From CAZAMP01 sp964486455 (lineage in GTDB: Bacteria; Eisenbacteria; RBG-16-71-46; CAZAMP01): a DNA stretch of 48,332 nt. Numbering within the stretch: the stretch's first letter is position 1; each line of letters begins with the position of its first letter. The stretch covers positions 1 through 48,332 of the forward strand of contig CAZAMP010000033.1 of assembly GCA_964486455.1 (NCBI GenBank), written 5' to 3'. A program made the translations under genes and the position numbers. Under the pieces are notes generated by a model. It saw only the letters and a list, made by a program, of their open reading frames with translations, searched no databases and was not told where the DNA came from. Of this stretch, positions 33,430-42,103 are shown piece by piece.

Positions 33430-35307
33430 ATGCACCACGAGCGAAATCAAACGAGTGCCTCTTCCGGGCCGCATTGCGGTCGTCTTCTATCGCCTGATCG
33501 ACTGATGGGCGCACTTCTCGCTATCGTTTTTCTGTGTGCCGCTCTCCCTGTCGACGCCATCACCCTCATTCAGCGCTCCAACGGTCTCGCGGTCCCCGAG
33601 AAGGAAGAAGGCCATACGGAGTACGAGGTCGGTGACGTCAACGGCGACGGTCATCTGGACATCGTCTCCGTGGGAGATCACGGCTCGCCGTATATCAATT
33701 CGTCTCAGCACGGAATCATGACCTGGCTCGGTGACGGAGCGGGAAGCTGGGCGGTCCATCAGGTAGGGAACTTCGGCTATGGCGGCGTCGCGCTCGGGGA
33801 CCTGAATCGCGACGGCCACCTCGACGCGGCATGGGGCGTACACCACGACTACGGAGGCCAAGGCCTCGGCGACCAACTGATCGGCGCCGCGCTCGGTGAC
33901 GGCACCGGGAGCGCATGGACTCCTTGGGACGATGGGCTCGCGACGACCGGCGAAGACTGGGGCATGTTCGCAACTGATCTCGCTGATTTCGATCTCGACG
34001 GACGCCTCGACGTCATCTCCCAGTCCTTCGGCGGGGGCAACGGGATCCGCATCTACCGAAACCTCGGTGACGGAAGCTGGGACCCCGCGCTAGTGCTGTC
34101 CGGCGGGAGCGTCTGGTACACGATTGAGACCGGCGACGTCAACGCCGACGGCAATCCCGACTTCGTCTGCTCGCGTTCGGGCGGAACCGTGTGGGTGGGG
34201 GACGGCGACTTCGGGTTCACCGTCAATGACGCCGGAATCGCCACCGGCATCGTTCGCGCCGTAGCTGTCGGCGACCTCGATCGCGACGGCGCCGACGACA
34301 TCGTCATGGCGCTGGGGTCGATCGGTGTGCGCGCATATCGATATGACACGGGGGGCGCGTCCTGGGTCGATGCCTCGAACGGACTTCCGACGAGCGGGGG
34401 CGTCGATCTCGTCCAGTTCGGCGATCTGAACGGCGATGGGTGGCTTGATGTCATTACATATGCGGACCCGACAGGCCGCACATTCCTCGGTGACGGCGTG
34501 GGGAATTGGACGGCCGACGCGACGTGGGTCATGCCGAACCCCGGCGAAGCATCCGCGATGCGCGTCGACGGCGACATCGATCATGACGGCCGCGACGATA
34601 TCGTCATTCAGGCGACTCAGAGCGGGTTTCCGTTCTATCGAAATCAGCTTCGCGTCTACTCCCCGTGGGAAGATCCCGATGCACTCGCCGTTCGGATCAT
34701 CAAGCCGGATGGTGGCGAGACGTTCGTCACGGGCGGCATCCGGGAGCTTCGATGGGCAACCGCGGTTCCCGCGGCCGAAGGCCCGGCGACGATCGATCTC
34801 AAGCTGTCGCTGGACGGGGAGAACGGGCCCTGGACAACGATCGCCGAAGGTCTGCCCGACAACGGCCGCTACGAGTGGTTCGTGAACGCGGCCGAGCCGT
34901 CGACGACGTGCAGGATCGAAGTGGTTGCCACGACCAGTCAGGGAACGGTTTCGGACCGCTCGAATGCCGATTTTGCCATCGCCGAAGGCAGTCTCGTCGG
35001 AATCGGTGAACAGGCCGGCCTCGCAGCGCCGGGTCGCGTCCGGTCGATGCTTCGCGTGATGCCGAATCCGTTCTCCCGCGCGACAGTTCTTCGCTGGGAG
35101 TCTACCGGTGGCATTCCGACATGGCTCACCGTCCACACGACGAGCGGCAGGCTTGTCTCGCGCCGCGAGCTGAACTCCTCCGAGATCGCGGCGGGCACGG
35201 CAATCTGGTCGGTTCCCGAGAACCTCCCGCCGGGTGTGTATCTCGCGTCCATCAACCAGGATGGACCGCGCGCGGTCGCCCGGCTGATCGTTTTCGAATC
35301 TAGGTAA
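33430..35307 (+). CDS. secreted FG-GAP/VCBS-repeat protein with T9SS-type tail
   Basis: About 625 residues. Seven calcium-binding FG-GAP-type loops are visible in order: DVNGDGHLD, DLNRDGHLD, DFDLDGRLD, DVNADGNPD, DLDRDGADD, DLNGDGWLD, DIDHDGRDD. Together they fit a seven-bladed beta-propeller at residues ~40-410. A ~100-residue Ig-like domain follows (IIKPDGGETFVTGGIRELRW), then the sorting tail (VMPNPFSRATVLRW, VHTTSGRLVSRRE, LPPGVYLASINQD). The start is uncertain: GTG 33415, ATG 33430 and ATG 33505 all precede the hydrophobic GALLAIVFLCAALPVDA. I chose 33430 because 33505 leaves no basic residues before the hydrophobic core. None has a good ribosome site. Probable surface binding protein. 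Confidence 0.82.
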   Translation: MHHERNQTSASSGPHCGRLLSPDRLMGALLAIVFLCAALPVDAITLIQRSNGLAVPEKEEGHTEYEVGDVNGDGHLDIVSVGDHGSPYINSSQHGIMTWLGDGAGSWAVHQVGNFGYGGVALGDLNRDGHLDAAWGVHHDYGGQGLGDQLIGAALGDGTGSAWTPWDDGLATTGEDWGMFATDLADFDLDGRLDVISQSFGGGNGIRIYRNLGDGSWDPALVLSGGSVWYTIETGDVNADGNPDFVCSRSGGTVWVGDGDFGFTVNDAGIATGIVRAVAVGDLDRDGADDIVMALGSIGVRAYRYDTGGASWVDASNGLPTSGGVDLVQFGDLNGDGWLDVITYADPTGRTFLGDGVGNWTADATWVMPNPGEASAMRVDGDIDHDGRDDIVIQATQSGFPFYRNQLRVYSPWEDPDALAVRIIKPDGGETFVTGGIRELRWATAVPAAEGPATIDLKLSLDGENGPWTTIAEGLPDNGRYEWFVNAAEPSTTCRIEVVATTSQGTVSDRSNADFAIAEGSLVGIGEQAGLAAPGRVRSMLRVMPNPFSRATVLRWESTGGIPTWLTVHTTSGRLVSRRELNSSEIAAGTAIWSVPENLPPGVYLASINQDGPRAVARLIVFESR

Positions 35308-35319
35308 TACGGATCACGA

Positions 35320-36648
35320 TCAGCTGCGGCTGGCGACGAAGGCGGCGGCCTCTTCGCCCGCCACGTGGCCCGTCGAGAACGCGGCCTGCAGATTGTAGCC
35401 ACCCGTGTCGGCATCGATGTCCATGACCTCACCGCAGAGATAGAGTCCTTCCACCACCCTGGACGCCATCGTTCGCGGATCGATCTCCTTGAGCGAAACG
35501 CCTCCCGCCGTCACGATCGCCGAGGCAAGTGGCCGTGGTGCTCGAATGGTGAATCGTACCGACTTGAGCAGTTTGACGAGGCGCTTTCTCTCTTCGGCGC
35601 TGATCTGGCTTCCTTGACGATCCGGAGGAATGGCGGTCATGTCGATGACGGGATCGATCATCTTCTTCGGGAGAAGTCCTGAGAGAATGTGTCGGTAGCC
35701 CCGCTTCCCGTGAGTGGCGAGGTCCCGTACGATCCGGCGATCCAGCTGCTTCTCCGAGAGTGCCGGCTTCAGGTCGATCGCCACGCTCACGGGGCCGGTT
35801 GCCAGCGCATTCACGATCGCGAGACTCATGAGCAGCACGATGGGGCCGCCGATGCCGAAGTGGGTCATCATCATCTCGCCCATTCGGCTTTCGATGATGG
35901 GGCTCCGAGCGCGTGGATGCGCGGTACCCCGGCCGCAGTCGGTCGTTGGTCGTGGGGCACCGTCGATCTCCTCGGGACGGCACGCGTAGGCGGTGAGACG
36001 CACGTTTCGCAGCGCGACGCCCTGCATGTTCTTCGCTCGCTCCACCTCCTTCACCGCGAGGGGAACGAGTGCCGGACGCAGCTTCTCGATCGTGTGTCCG
36101 ATCTCCCGAGCGATTCGGTAGCCGTCGCCGGTGGAGCCCGTGCCGGGAAATGACGCGCCGCCCGCCGCCAGGATCACGGCATCCGCCGTGAGGCGTTCCC
36201 GGTCGGTCACGACGCCGCTGACCCGGCCATCGGATACATCGATACCGGTGGCTCGCGCCCTCAGCGTCTTCACGCCCGTGGAACTCATGTGCCGCGTCAG
36301 GGCGTTCACCACATCGGCGGCGTCATCGGAGACGGGAAAGATCCTGCCCCCGCGCTCGGTCTTGGTCGCGACGCCGTAGCGCTCCAGCACGGCCAGCAGA
36401 TCATCTCGGAAGAAGCGGTGAAACGCGCCGTAGAGGAAGCGTCCGTTCGAGCCGTACATCAGAATGAATTCATCGAGGGAGCGGCTGTTGGTGACATTGC
36501 AGCGCGTCTTCCCGCTGATGAGCAGCTTCTTTCCGGGAACCGGCATCTTCTCCAGGAGCAGAACGGAGGCGCCGCATTCCGCGGCGCGGGCCGCGGCCAT
36601 CATGCCGCCGGCCCCGCCCCCGATCACAACCACACGTGGATCAGCCAT
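35320..36648 (-). CDS. BaiN/HI0933-type NAD(P)/FAD-dependent oxidoreductase
   Basis: 442 residues, from the ATG at 36648 after AAGGAG. The dinucleotide motif VVVIGGGAGGMMAAARAAE opens the protein and PGKKLLISGKTRCNVTN follows, the classic HI0933/YhiN-family signature. The C-terminus has GLYLCGEVMDIDADTGGYNL and FSTGHVAGEEAA, the FAD-binding end motif. The family includes BaiN, implicated in bile-acid 3-dehydro-4-oxidation, but most members have no known substrate. It is divergent from the CoA-transferase, so a shared control region lies at 36649-36806. Probably cytoplasmic. Confidence 0.85.
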   Translation of the reverse strand: MADPRVVVIGGGAGGMMAAARAAECGASVLLLEKMPVPGKKLLISGKTRCNVTNSRSLDEFILMYGSNGRFLYGAFHRFFRDDLLAVLERYGVATKTERGGRIFPVSDDAADVVNALTRHMSSTGVKTLRARATGIDVSDGRVSGVVTDRERLTADAVILAAGGASFPGTGSTGDGYRIAREIGHTIEKLRPALVPLAVKEVERAKNMQGVALRNVRLTAYACRPEEIDGAPRPTTDCGRGTAHPRARSPIIESRMGEMMMTHFGIGGPIVLLMSLAIVNALATGPVSVAIDLKPALSEKQLDRRIVRDLATHGKRGYRHILSGLLPKKMIDPVIDMTAIPPDRQGSQISAEERKRLVKLLKSVRFTIRAPRPLASAIVTAGGVSLKEIDPRTMASRVVEGLYLCGEVMDIDADTGGYNLQAAFSTGHVAGEEAAAFVASRS

Positions 36649-36806
36649 TTGATCGAAACTCCTTGGTACATTCTCGAGCCGCCGAAGTGTACCCCTCCGG
36701 GTCGGATCTCCGAAGGAAGAAGAAAGACCTGGGGCTTGGGCGTCCTCCCGGATATCATGCACGACCGATGGCAACAGAAGATCATCAAACGAGCAGAGGT
36801 CGGGAT

Positions 36807-38024
36807 ATGAACAACGAATCACGAGCTGACCAACCGCTCAGCGGGTACCGGGTTCTGGACCTTTCCCGGATTCTCGCGGGGCCGTACTGCACCATGATTC
36901 TAGGGGATCAGGGCGCCGACGTGATCAAGGTGGAGCGCCCCGGGAGCGGCGATGACACGCGTACGTGGGGGCCGCCGTTCGCCGGCGGTGAGAGTGCCTA
37001 CTATCTCTGCTGCAATCGAAACAAGCGATCGATCGTCATCGACCTCAAGAAGCCGGACGGCGCGGACCTCGTTCGTGAGCTCGTCAAGGAGTCCGACGTG
37101 TTCGTCGAGAACTTCACGCCCGGTCTTTCCAAACGATTCGGCTTGGACTACGAGACGCTCCGGGCGCTGAACCCACGCCTCGTTTATACATCCATCACGG
37201 CCTATGGCCAGGACGGTCCGTATCGTGACCGGCCGGGCTACGACATGGTCCTCTCCGCCGTCGGCGGTCTGATGTACATCACCGGCGAGCCCGATGGAAA
37301 TCCCTGCAAGGTCGGCGTGGCTATCACCGATGTGCTCACCGGTGTATACGCGGCTGGATCGATCACGTCGGCGCTCCTATGGCGCGAGCGATCCGGTGAG
37401 GGGCAGCATCTGGATATCAGCCTCCTCGATGTTCAGGTCGCGGGGCTCGCGAACATCGCCAGTAACTACCTCGTGGATGGGAAGGAGGCCGTCCGATGGG
37501 GGACGGCGCACGAATCGATCATTCCGTATCAGGTTTTCAATACCGCGGACCGGCCGATCGCCATCGCGGTGGCGAACCAGAAGCTGTGGGTCAACTTCTG
37601 CAACTTGGTCGGCCGGGAAGATTGGATCGACGATCCCAGATTCGAATCCAATCCGAAGCGCGTCGAAAATCGCGAGATACTGCTGCCGCTCTTGAACGAT
37701 CTCTTCGCTGAGAAGAAATGTGATGAGTGGATGACGCTTCTCGTGGGAGCGGCTATCCCCTGTGGGCCGGTCAACAACATGCAGCATCTCTTCGCCGACG
37801 AGCAGGTGCGTCATCGCGACATGATCGCGGAAGCGGACCATCCGACCATCGGCAAGCTTCGCATGACGGGCATCCCCATCAAGTACTCGCGGACACCGGG
37901 TGTCGTCCGCCGGCCGCCGCCGCTGCTCGGCGAGCATACGGGCGAGATCCTGACCGACACGCTGGGCTACGCGACCGACCGGATCGAGGAGCTGAAGGCG
38001 AGCGGAACGATCGCTTCGCGTTGA
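36807..38024 (+). CDS. class III (CaiB/BaiF) CoA-transferase
   Basis: 405 residues, from the ATG at 36807 after AGAGGTCGGG. An in-frame ATG at 36768 would add 13 residues. Family motifs are YRVLDLSRILAGPYCTMILGD at the N-terminus, KVERPGSGDDTR, RNKRSIVIDLKKP, YGQDGPYRDRPGYDMVLSA, and the probable catalytic Asp175 in AITDVLTGVYA. The enzyme moves CoA between carboxylic acids through an aspartyl-CoA thioester, in the cytoplasm. It ends in TGA at 38024, 25 nt before a dicarboxylate-type transporter on the same strand, which suggests uptake of an acid followed by CoA activation. Confidence 0.9.
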   Translation: MNNESRADQPLSGYRVLDLSRILAGPYCTMILGDQGADVIKVERPGSGDDTRTWGPPFAGGESAYYLCCNRNKRSIVIDLKKPDGADLVRELVKESDVFVENFTPGLSKRFGLDYETLRALNPRLVYTSITAYGQDGPYRDRPGYDMVLSAVGGLMYITGEPDGNPCKVGVAITDVLTGVYAAGSITSALLWRERSGEGQHLDISLLDVQVAGLANIASNYLVDGKEAVRWGTAHESIIPYQVFNTADRPIAIAVANQKLWVNFCNLVGREDWIDDPRFESNPKRVENREILLPLLNDLFAEKKCDEWMTLLVGAAIPCGPVNNMQHLFADEQVRHRDMIAEADHPTIGKLRMTGIPIKYSRTPGVVRRPPPLLGEHTGEILTDTLGYATDRIEELKASGTIASR

Positions 38025-38049
38025 CAGCGCCGAAATCGAGGCCTTGCGG

Positions 38050-39480
38050 ATGAAGACTGGAGCAACCACACGGTCTCCACTCTCCGTTGCCGTGCGCCTC
38101 GCAGTTCCCATCGTGATCGCGCTGGTGATCTGGAACATTCCGACGCCTCAGGCGCTCGAGGACTCCGCGTGGCATCTTCTCGCCATCTTCGTCGCAACGA
38201 TCATCGCGATCATTCTAGAGCCCCTACCGATGGGAGCGGTCGCACTCTGTGGGATCGCGGCGGCGACCGTGAGCGGGACACTCAGCCTGCGCGACGCGCT
38301 GAGCGGATTCAGCCACCCCGTCATCTGGCTCGTGGTCATGGCGTTCTTCATCTCACGCGGCTTCATCAAGACGGGGCTGGGAGCGCGGATCGCCTACTCG
38401 TTCATGAAACGACTGGGCCGGCGGACGATCGGTTTGGGCTACAGCATGATCGCCACCGACCTCGTCCTGGCACCGGCCATTCCGAGCATCACGGCGCGGG
38501 CCGGGGCTGTGATCTATCCCATCGTGCGATCGATCGCCGAGGCGTTCGACAGTCGGCCCGGGGATGGAAGTGAACGCCGGATCGGCGCGTTCCTCATCCT
38601 GAATTCCTTCTACGGAAATCTCGTCACGAGCGCGATGTTCCTGACGGCGATGGCGGCGAATCCTCTCTCCGTGCAGATGGCCGCCGAGCAAGGTATCGAG
38701 ATCACGTGGCTCCGGTGGGCCACGGCCGCCGCCGTCCCCGGGCTGATGAGCTTGTTCGTGGTGCCGCTCGTCCTGTATCGGCTCTATCCGCCTCACGTGA
38801 AGAAGACGCCGCGCGCGACGGAGATTGCCAGTGCTCGGCTGAAGGAGATGGGGGCACCGCGTCGGGGCGAGTGGATCATGCTGGGGACGTTTGCCCTCCT
38901 GCTTTCGTTGTGGATCTTCGGCAAGACGCTCGGCATACACTCCGCCGTCGCCGCGTTGATCGGGTTGACCCTCTTGCTTCTGTTCCGGGTTCTGACGTGG
39001 GATGACATTCTTGGCGAACGCGGGGCGTGGGATACCTTCATCTGGCTCTCGACGCTGGTGATGATGGCGACCTATCTCAGCAGGCTCGGCCTGGTCGGTT
39101 GGTTCAGCGACGCGATCGGCCGGCAGATCGGCGACACGGGTTGGTTGCCTGCGTTCGTCGCGCTCAGCCTGATCTACTTCTACAGTCATTACTTTTTCGC
39201 GGGCAACACCGCCCACATCAGCTCGATGTACGCGACCTTTCTCGGAGTGGCGCTCGCAGTCGGTACGCCGCCGCTTCTGGCCGCGCTCGTCCTCGCCTTC
39301 TTCAGCAATCTCTTCAGCAGCATGACGCACTACGGCACCGGTCCCGCGCCGGTCCTCTTCGGGGCGGGCTACGTGCCGCTCACCGATTGGTGGAGGCTGG
39401 GCGCGATCGTTAGCGTGGTGAACATCGTGATCTGGATGGGGATCGGCGGGCTGTGGTGGAAGTTGATCGGTCTTTGGTAG
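38050..39480 (+). CDS. DASS/SLC13-family anion (di- or tricarboxylate) transporter
   Basis: 476 residues, polytopic. The start at 38050 lies two codons after a TTG, with GAGG upstream. About 12-13 hydrophobic segments and family motifs are present: DATLSGFSHPVIWLVV-like region (ALSGFSHPVIWLVVMAFFIS), LAPAIPSITARAGAVIYPI, NSFYGNLVTSAMFLTAMAAN, and a second copy with LASLIYFYSH-type and SMTHYGTGPAPVLFG elements. This corresponds to the 2-oxoglutarate/malate translocator (CitT/SodiT1) branch. It probably imports a carboxylate used by the neighbouring CoA-transferase or Mo enzyme. The long minus-strand reading frame opposite it is a GC-bias shadow. Confidence 0.9.
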   Translation: MKTGATTRSPLSVAVRLAVPIVIALVIWNIPTPQALEDSAWHLLAIFVATIIAIILEPLPMGAVALCGIAAATVSGTLSLRDALSGFSHPVIWLVVMAFFISRGFIKTGLGARIAYSFMKRLGRRTIGLGYSMIATDLVLAPAIPSITARAGAVIYPIVRSIAEAFDSRPGDGSERRIGAFLILNSFYGNLVTSAMFLTAMAANPLSVQMAAEQGIEITWLRWATAAAVPGLMSLFVVPLVLYRLYPPHVKKTPRATEIASARLKEMGAPRRGEWIMLGTFALLLSLWIFGKTLGIHSAVAALIGLTLLLLFRVLTWDDILGERGAWDTFIWLSTLVMMATYLSRLGLVGWFSDAIGRQIGDTGWLPAFVALSLIYFYSHYFFAGNTAHISSMYATFLGVALAVGTPPLLAALVLAFFSNLFSSMTHYGTGPAPVLFGAGYVPLTDWWRLGAIVSVVNIVIWMGIGGLWWKLIGLW

Positions 39481-39503
39481 CGATCGTCGATCGTCGCGGA
39501 CTA

Positions 39504-40343
39504 CTAGTGGAGCTTTCCGCGCGTCCCGATCACGCGCTCGCCGTGCGAGAAGACGGTTGCCCGTGTCTCCCGAACGAACGCGCACAGCGTGAGATTCGTG
39601 GCGTTCGCCACGTCGATTGCGAGGGAAGTGGGGGCGGAGACTCCCGCGATGAGCTCGATTCCCACCCTGGCGCACTTGCTGACCATCTCCAGGCTGAGGC
39701 GGCTCGTCAGCGCGACCGCTTTCCCCGCGGTTTCCACGCCGCCCAGCAGGCACTTCCCGATTGCCTTGTCCAGCGCGTTGTGGCGGCCGATGTCTTCCGC
39801 GGAGGCGACGATCGTCCCGGTGTCATCGAAGACGGCCGCCGCATGTGTCCCGCCGGTCGCCTCGAACAGCACCTGACGGTGGCGCAATGCTCCGTAGACC
39901 GAGCGCAGCTCGTCGGGCTGAATGCTGAACGCGTTTCCGACCGTTGGCAGGGCGCGAATGCGCTCGTCTAGGTTTTCGCTTCCGCATGCGCCACATGACG
40001 AGACGATGAGCAGGTTGCGACCGTTGTCCACGGCCGTCGGCGGATCAGCGGCGAGCTTGACGCGGATCGTGTCGGCGGTGTCGTCGCAATGGCGGATCTC
40101 TTCGATGTCCGTAGCGTGTTTGACGACGCCCTCGGTGAGGAGAAAGCCGGCCGCCATCTCGAGGGTATCGACCGGTGTGCACAGGGCCGTATAGGATTCT
40201 ACTCCCAAGACGTCGATCGTGACGGCGCGCTCCTCGACGACGCGTACGTTCTCATCCTCTGTCGGTTCCGACGGCCTCTCGGTCGAAAAACGACTGCCGG
40301 GCATGGATCGTGAGCCAGCCGGACGCTTTTGGGAGTCAGCCAT
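39504..40343 (-). CDS. fdhD: formate dehydrogenase accessory sulfurtransferase FdhD
   Basis: 279 residues; start at 40343 (GAGG upstream), with an alternative at residue 14. The active-site pair C117-x2-C120 sits in IVSSCGACGS, matching C121/C124 of the E. coli enzyme. Other family motifs are VDTLEMAAGFLLTEG, EDIGRHNALDKAIG, and TSRLSLEMVSKCARVGIELI. FdhD passes sulfur from a cysteine desulfurase to the Mo-bisPGD cofactor, which is needed to activate formate dehydrogenases and some relatives. As last gene of the Mo operon (66 nt after the NrfD gene) it most likely matures that enzyme. Confidence 0.95.
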   Translation of the reverse strand: MADSQKRPAGSRSMPGSRFSTERPSEPTEDENVRVVEERAVTIDVLGVESYTALCTPVDTLEMAAGFLLTEGVVKHATDIEEIRHCDDTADTIRVKLAADPPTAVDNGRNLLIVSSCGACGSENLDERIRALPTVGNAFSIQPDELRSVYGALRHRQVLFEATGGTHAAAVFDDTGTIVASAEDIGRHNALDKAIGKCLLGGVETAGKAVALTSRLSLEMVSKCARVGIELIAGVSAPTSLAIDVANATNLTLCAFVRETRATVFSHGERVIGTRGKLH

Positions 40344-40409
40344 GTCGTGACGCCTCGGGCCGATCGATGAGTGGATCCCCATGGACTTAACTGTATCAGT
40401 TTTCTGGGA

Positions 40410-41369
40410 TCACTGCGGCGGAAGCAGACCAATGCCGGGCTTCGGCTCCTTCGGTCTGTGAATCCGTCGGAATTCAAATCCGGCCATGTTGAGCGTCGGC
40501 AGCGCGCCGCAGATGAGGACCGCCTGCCTCAAGATCAGACCACCGATGAGGCCCAGCACCGCACCGATCACGGCGACGGGGGTTAGTGTCCCCACGCCCG
40601 CCGAGGCGCGCAAGATGACCACCATCAAGATCAGCGGGATGCCCAATCCGAAGATGAAGTAGCCCACGACGAACATCGCTTTGCGAAGAATCCGATCCAC
40701 GGATTCCTTTGAATCAGGCTGCCGGCCGGCCGCCTGGAGGAAGAACAGAATGGCCAACACTTCGACGACCACGAGTCCCACACCTTCGGCCGCCATCGTC
40801 CGGAGCGGGTGGAGCAACGCCTCCGATCCCCTGAAGAGGACAACGCCGAGCATGACGGCGAAATGGCCCGTGACCGTTGCGGAGATCACGAAGACGACGG
40901 GAACCACGCCCGATCGCCAGAACGGAATGCCCTTCGATGCACCGAGCAGAATGCCCGTGTAGGCCATCGTTCCGATGGCGAAGATCGCGCCGAGTACGGC
41001 GAGAACGTTCATGAGCGCTGTCTGGCCGACGTTCGTGAACTGATGCATGACCAGATGAATGAACGAGACGACCATGAATATGGCGATGGTCCATGTACCG
41101 CGCGAAATCCAAGATGTGCCGGGTTTCATTCCAGCGAGCATGGCCCGCGACGGCGATCCGAGGTCCGCGATCAAGAAGAGAGTCCCGATCAATAGGGCCG
41201 GAAACCCTATCCAGAGCCCCACCGTCGTCGTTGCCCTGAGGCCCTCACCAAAGAGACTGTTGATGGCGGCAATCGTATAGGCACCCCCACCGACACCCCC
41301 CAGGAACAAATAGACGGCTATGAGCCAGCCCCACTCCCGCTGCATCTGACCGTTGAATTTCGGTTCCAT
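40410..41369 (-). CDS. nrfD: NrfD/PsrC-type membrane subunit
   Basis: 319 residues, from the ATG at 41369 after GGAGAGG. About eight or nine membrane helices follow; the opening WGWLIAVYLFLGGVGGGAYTIA is the family signature and IADLGSPSRAMLAGMKPGTSWISRGTW is the conserved second block. NrfD/PsrC proteins exchange electrons between a peripheral Fe-S subunit and menaquinone. The C-terminus (FRRIHRPKEPKPGIGLLPPQ) is hydrophilic. It is the third gene of the Mo operon, 55 nt after the ferredoxin-like subunit. The symbol names the family, not a nitrite-reductase role. Confidence 0.9.
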   Translation of the reverse strand: MEPKFNGQMQREWGWLIAVYLFLGGVGGGAYTIAAINSLFGEGLRATTTVGLWIGFPALLIGTLFLIADLGSPSRAMLAGMKPGTSWISRGTWTIAIFMVVSFIHLVMHQFTNVGQTALMNVLAVLGAIFAIGTMAYTGILLGASKGIPFWRSGVVPVVFVISATVTGHFAVMLGVVLFRGSEALLHPLRTMAAEGVGLVVVEVLAILFFLQAAGRQPDSKESVDRILRKAMFVVGYFIFGLGIPLILMVVILRASAGVGTLTPVAVIGAVLGLIGGLILRQAVLICGALPTLNMAGFEFRRIHRPKEPKPGIGLLPPQ

Positions 41370-41424
41370 GGCGCCTCTCCGAAATATGCTTCTGTACCCA
41401 AACAGTTACTTCGTCTTCGACCCG

Positions 41425-42093
41425 CTACCTCGGGATGAGGTAGTGAACTTTCGGCTTGTTCCCGAGCTCGGGGTTCAGAACCTGCCCGCGCTCCTTCTTG
41501 ATCAGGATGGAGATCTCGCTATCCAGATCATCGAGGTCCCCAAATGTGCGAGCCTTGGCCGGGCAAGCCTCCACGCAGGCCGGATCTCGCCCGTTGCCAA
41601 TCCGGTCACGGCAGAAATCGCATTTCGTGGCCACGCCGCAGCCGGACTTCTCTTCCCACGCCGCCTTCTGGAATTCCTCCAGCGGAGAGAGGGGCAACCC
41701 GTCCGGGAAGTAGCTCTCCCATTCTTCCACGCTGTACCGCGCCCCATAGGGACACGCCATGATGCAGTACTTGCAGCCCATGCACTTGTCCTTCTCGACG
41801 ATCACGACCCCATTGTCCAGCTGCTGGGTCGCGCCCGTTGGACACACTTCCATGCACGACGGCTCTTCGCACTGCATGCAGAGGACGGGAAGCGCCTGCC
41901 TGACGGTGTTGGGATACGCGCCGACCTCACTCATGAGGACGCGCGCCCAGAACACGCCTGGCGGCGTGTGGTTCGTCGTCTTGCAGGCCATACTGCAGGC
42001 GTAGCAGCCGTAGCACCTCTTGAGATCAATGACCATTCCGTAGCGTGCCATATCCAACTCCGTTCTTGCCGATTGAGCTACGTCCTGTTTCAT
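41425..42093 (-). CDS. four-cluster 4Fe-4S electron-transfer subunit
   Basis: 222 residues. Four Cys clusters are visible in order: CYGCYACSMAC, CMQCEEPSCMEVC, CMGCKYCIMAC, and CDFCR...CVEAC, the pattern of DmsB/PsrB/FdhB/PadC subunits. There is no Tat signal, so it faces the cytoplasm. The start at 42093 (GGAGC upstream) is followed by MARYGMVIDLKRC at residue 15, which is the more usual family N-terminus, so ATG 42051 is an alternative. It starts 10 nt after the catalytic gene and passes electrons between it and the NrfD-type subunit. Confidence 0.93.
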   Translation of the reverse strand: MKQDVAQSARTELDMARYGMVIDLKRCYGCYACSMACKTTNHTPPGVFWARVLMSEVGAYPNTVRQALPVLCMQCEEPSCMEVCPTGATQQLDNGVVIVEKDKCMGCKYCIMACPYGARYSVEEWESYFPDGLPLSPLEEFQKAAWEEKSGCGVATKCDFCRDRIGNGRDPACVEACPAKARTFGDLDDLDSEISILIKKERGQVLNPELGNKPKVHYLIPR

Positions 42094-42103
42094 GCTCCGG
42101 CCC

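Noticed and set aside
34090..35136. 348-codon minus-strand frame opposite the FG-GAP gene
   Set aside because: No recognisable motifs, no ribosome site, and full overlap with a gene showing seven FG-GAP loops and a sorting tail.
38353..39753. 466-codon minus-strand reading frame opposite the transporter gene
   Set aside because: Its product is Arg/Gln/Asp-rich with no domain, and the plus strand encodes a clear DASS transporter. This is a shadow of GC-biased codon use.
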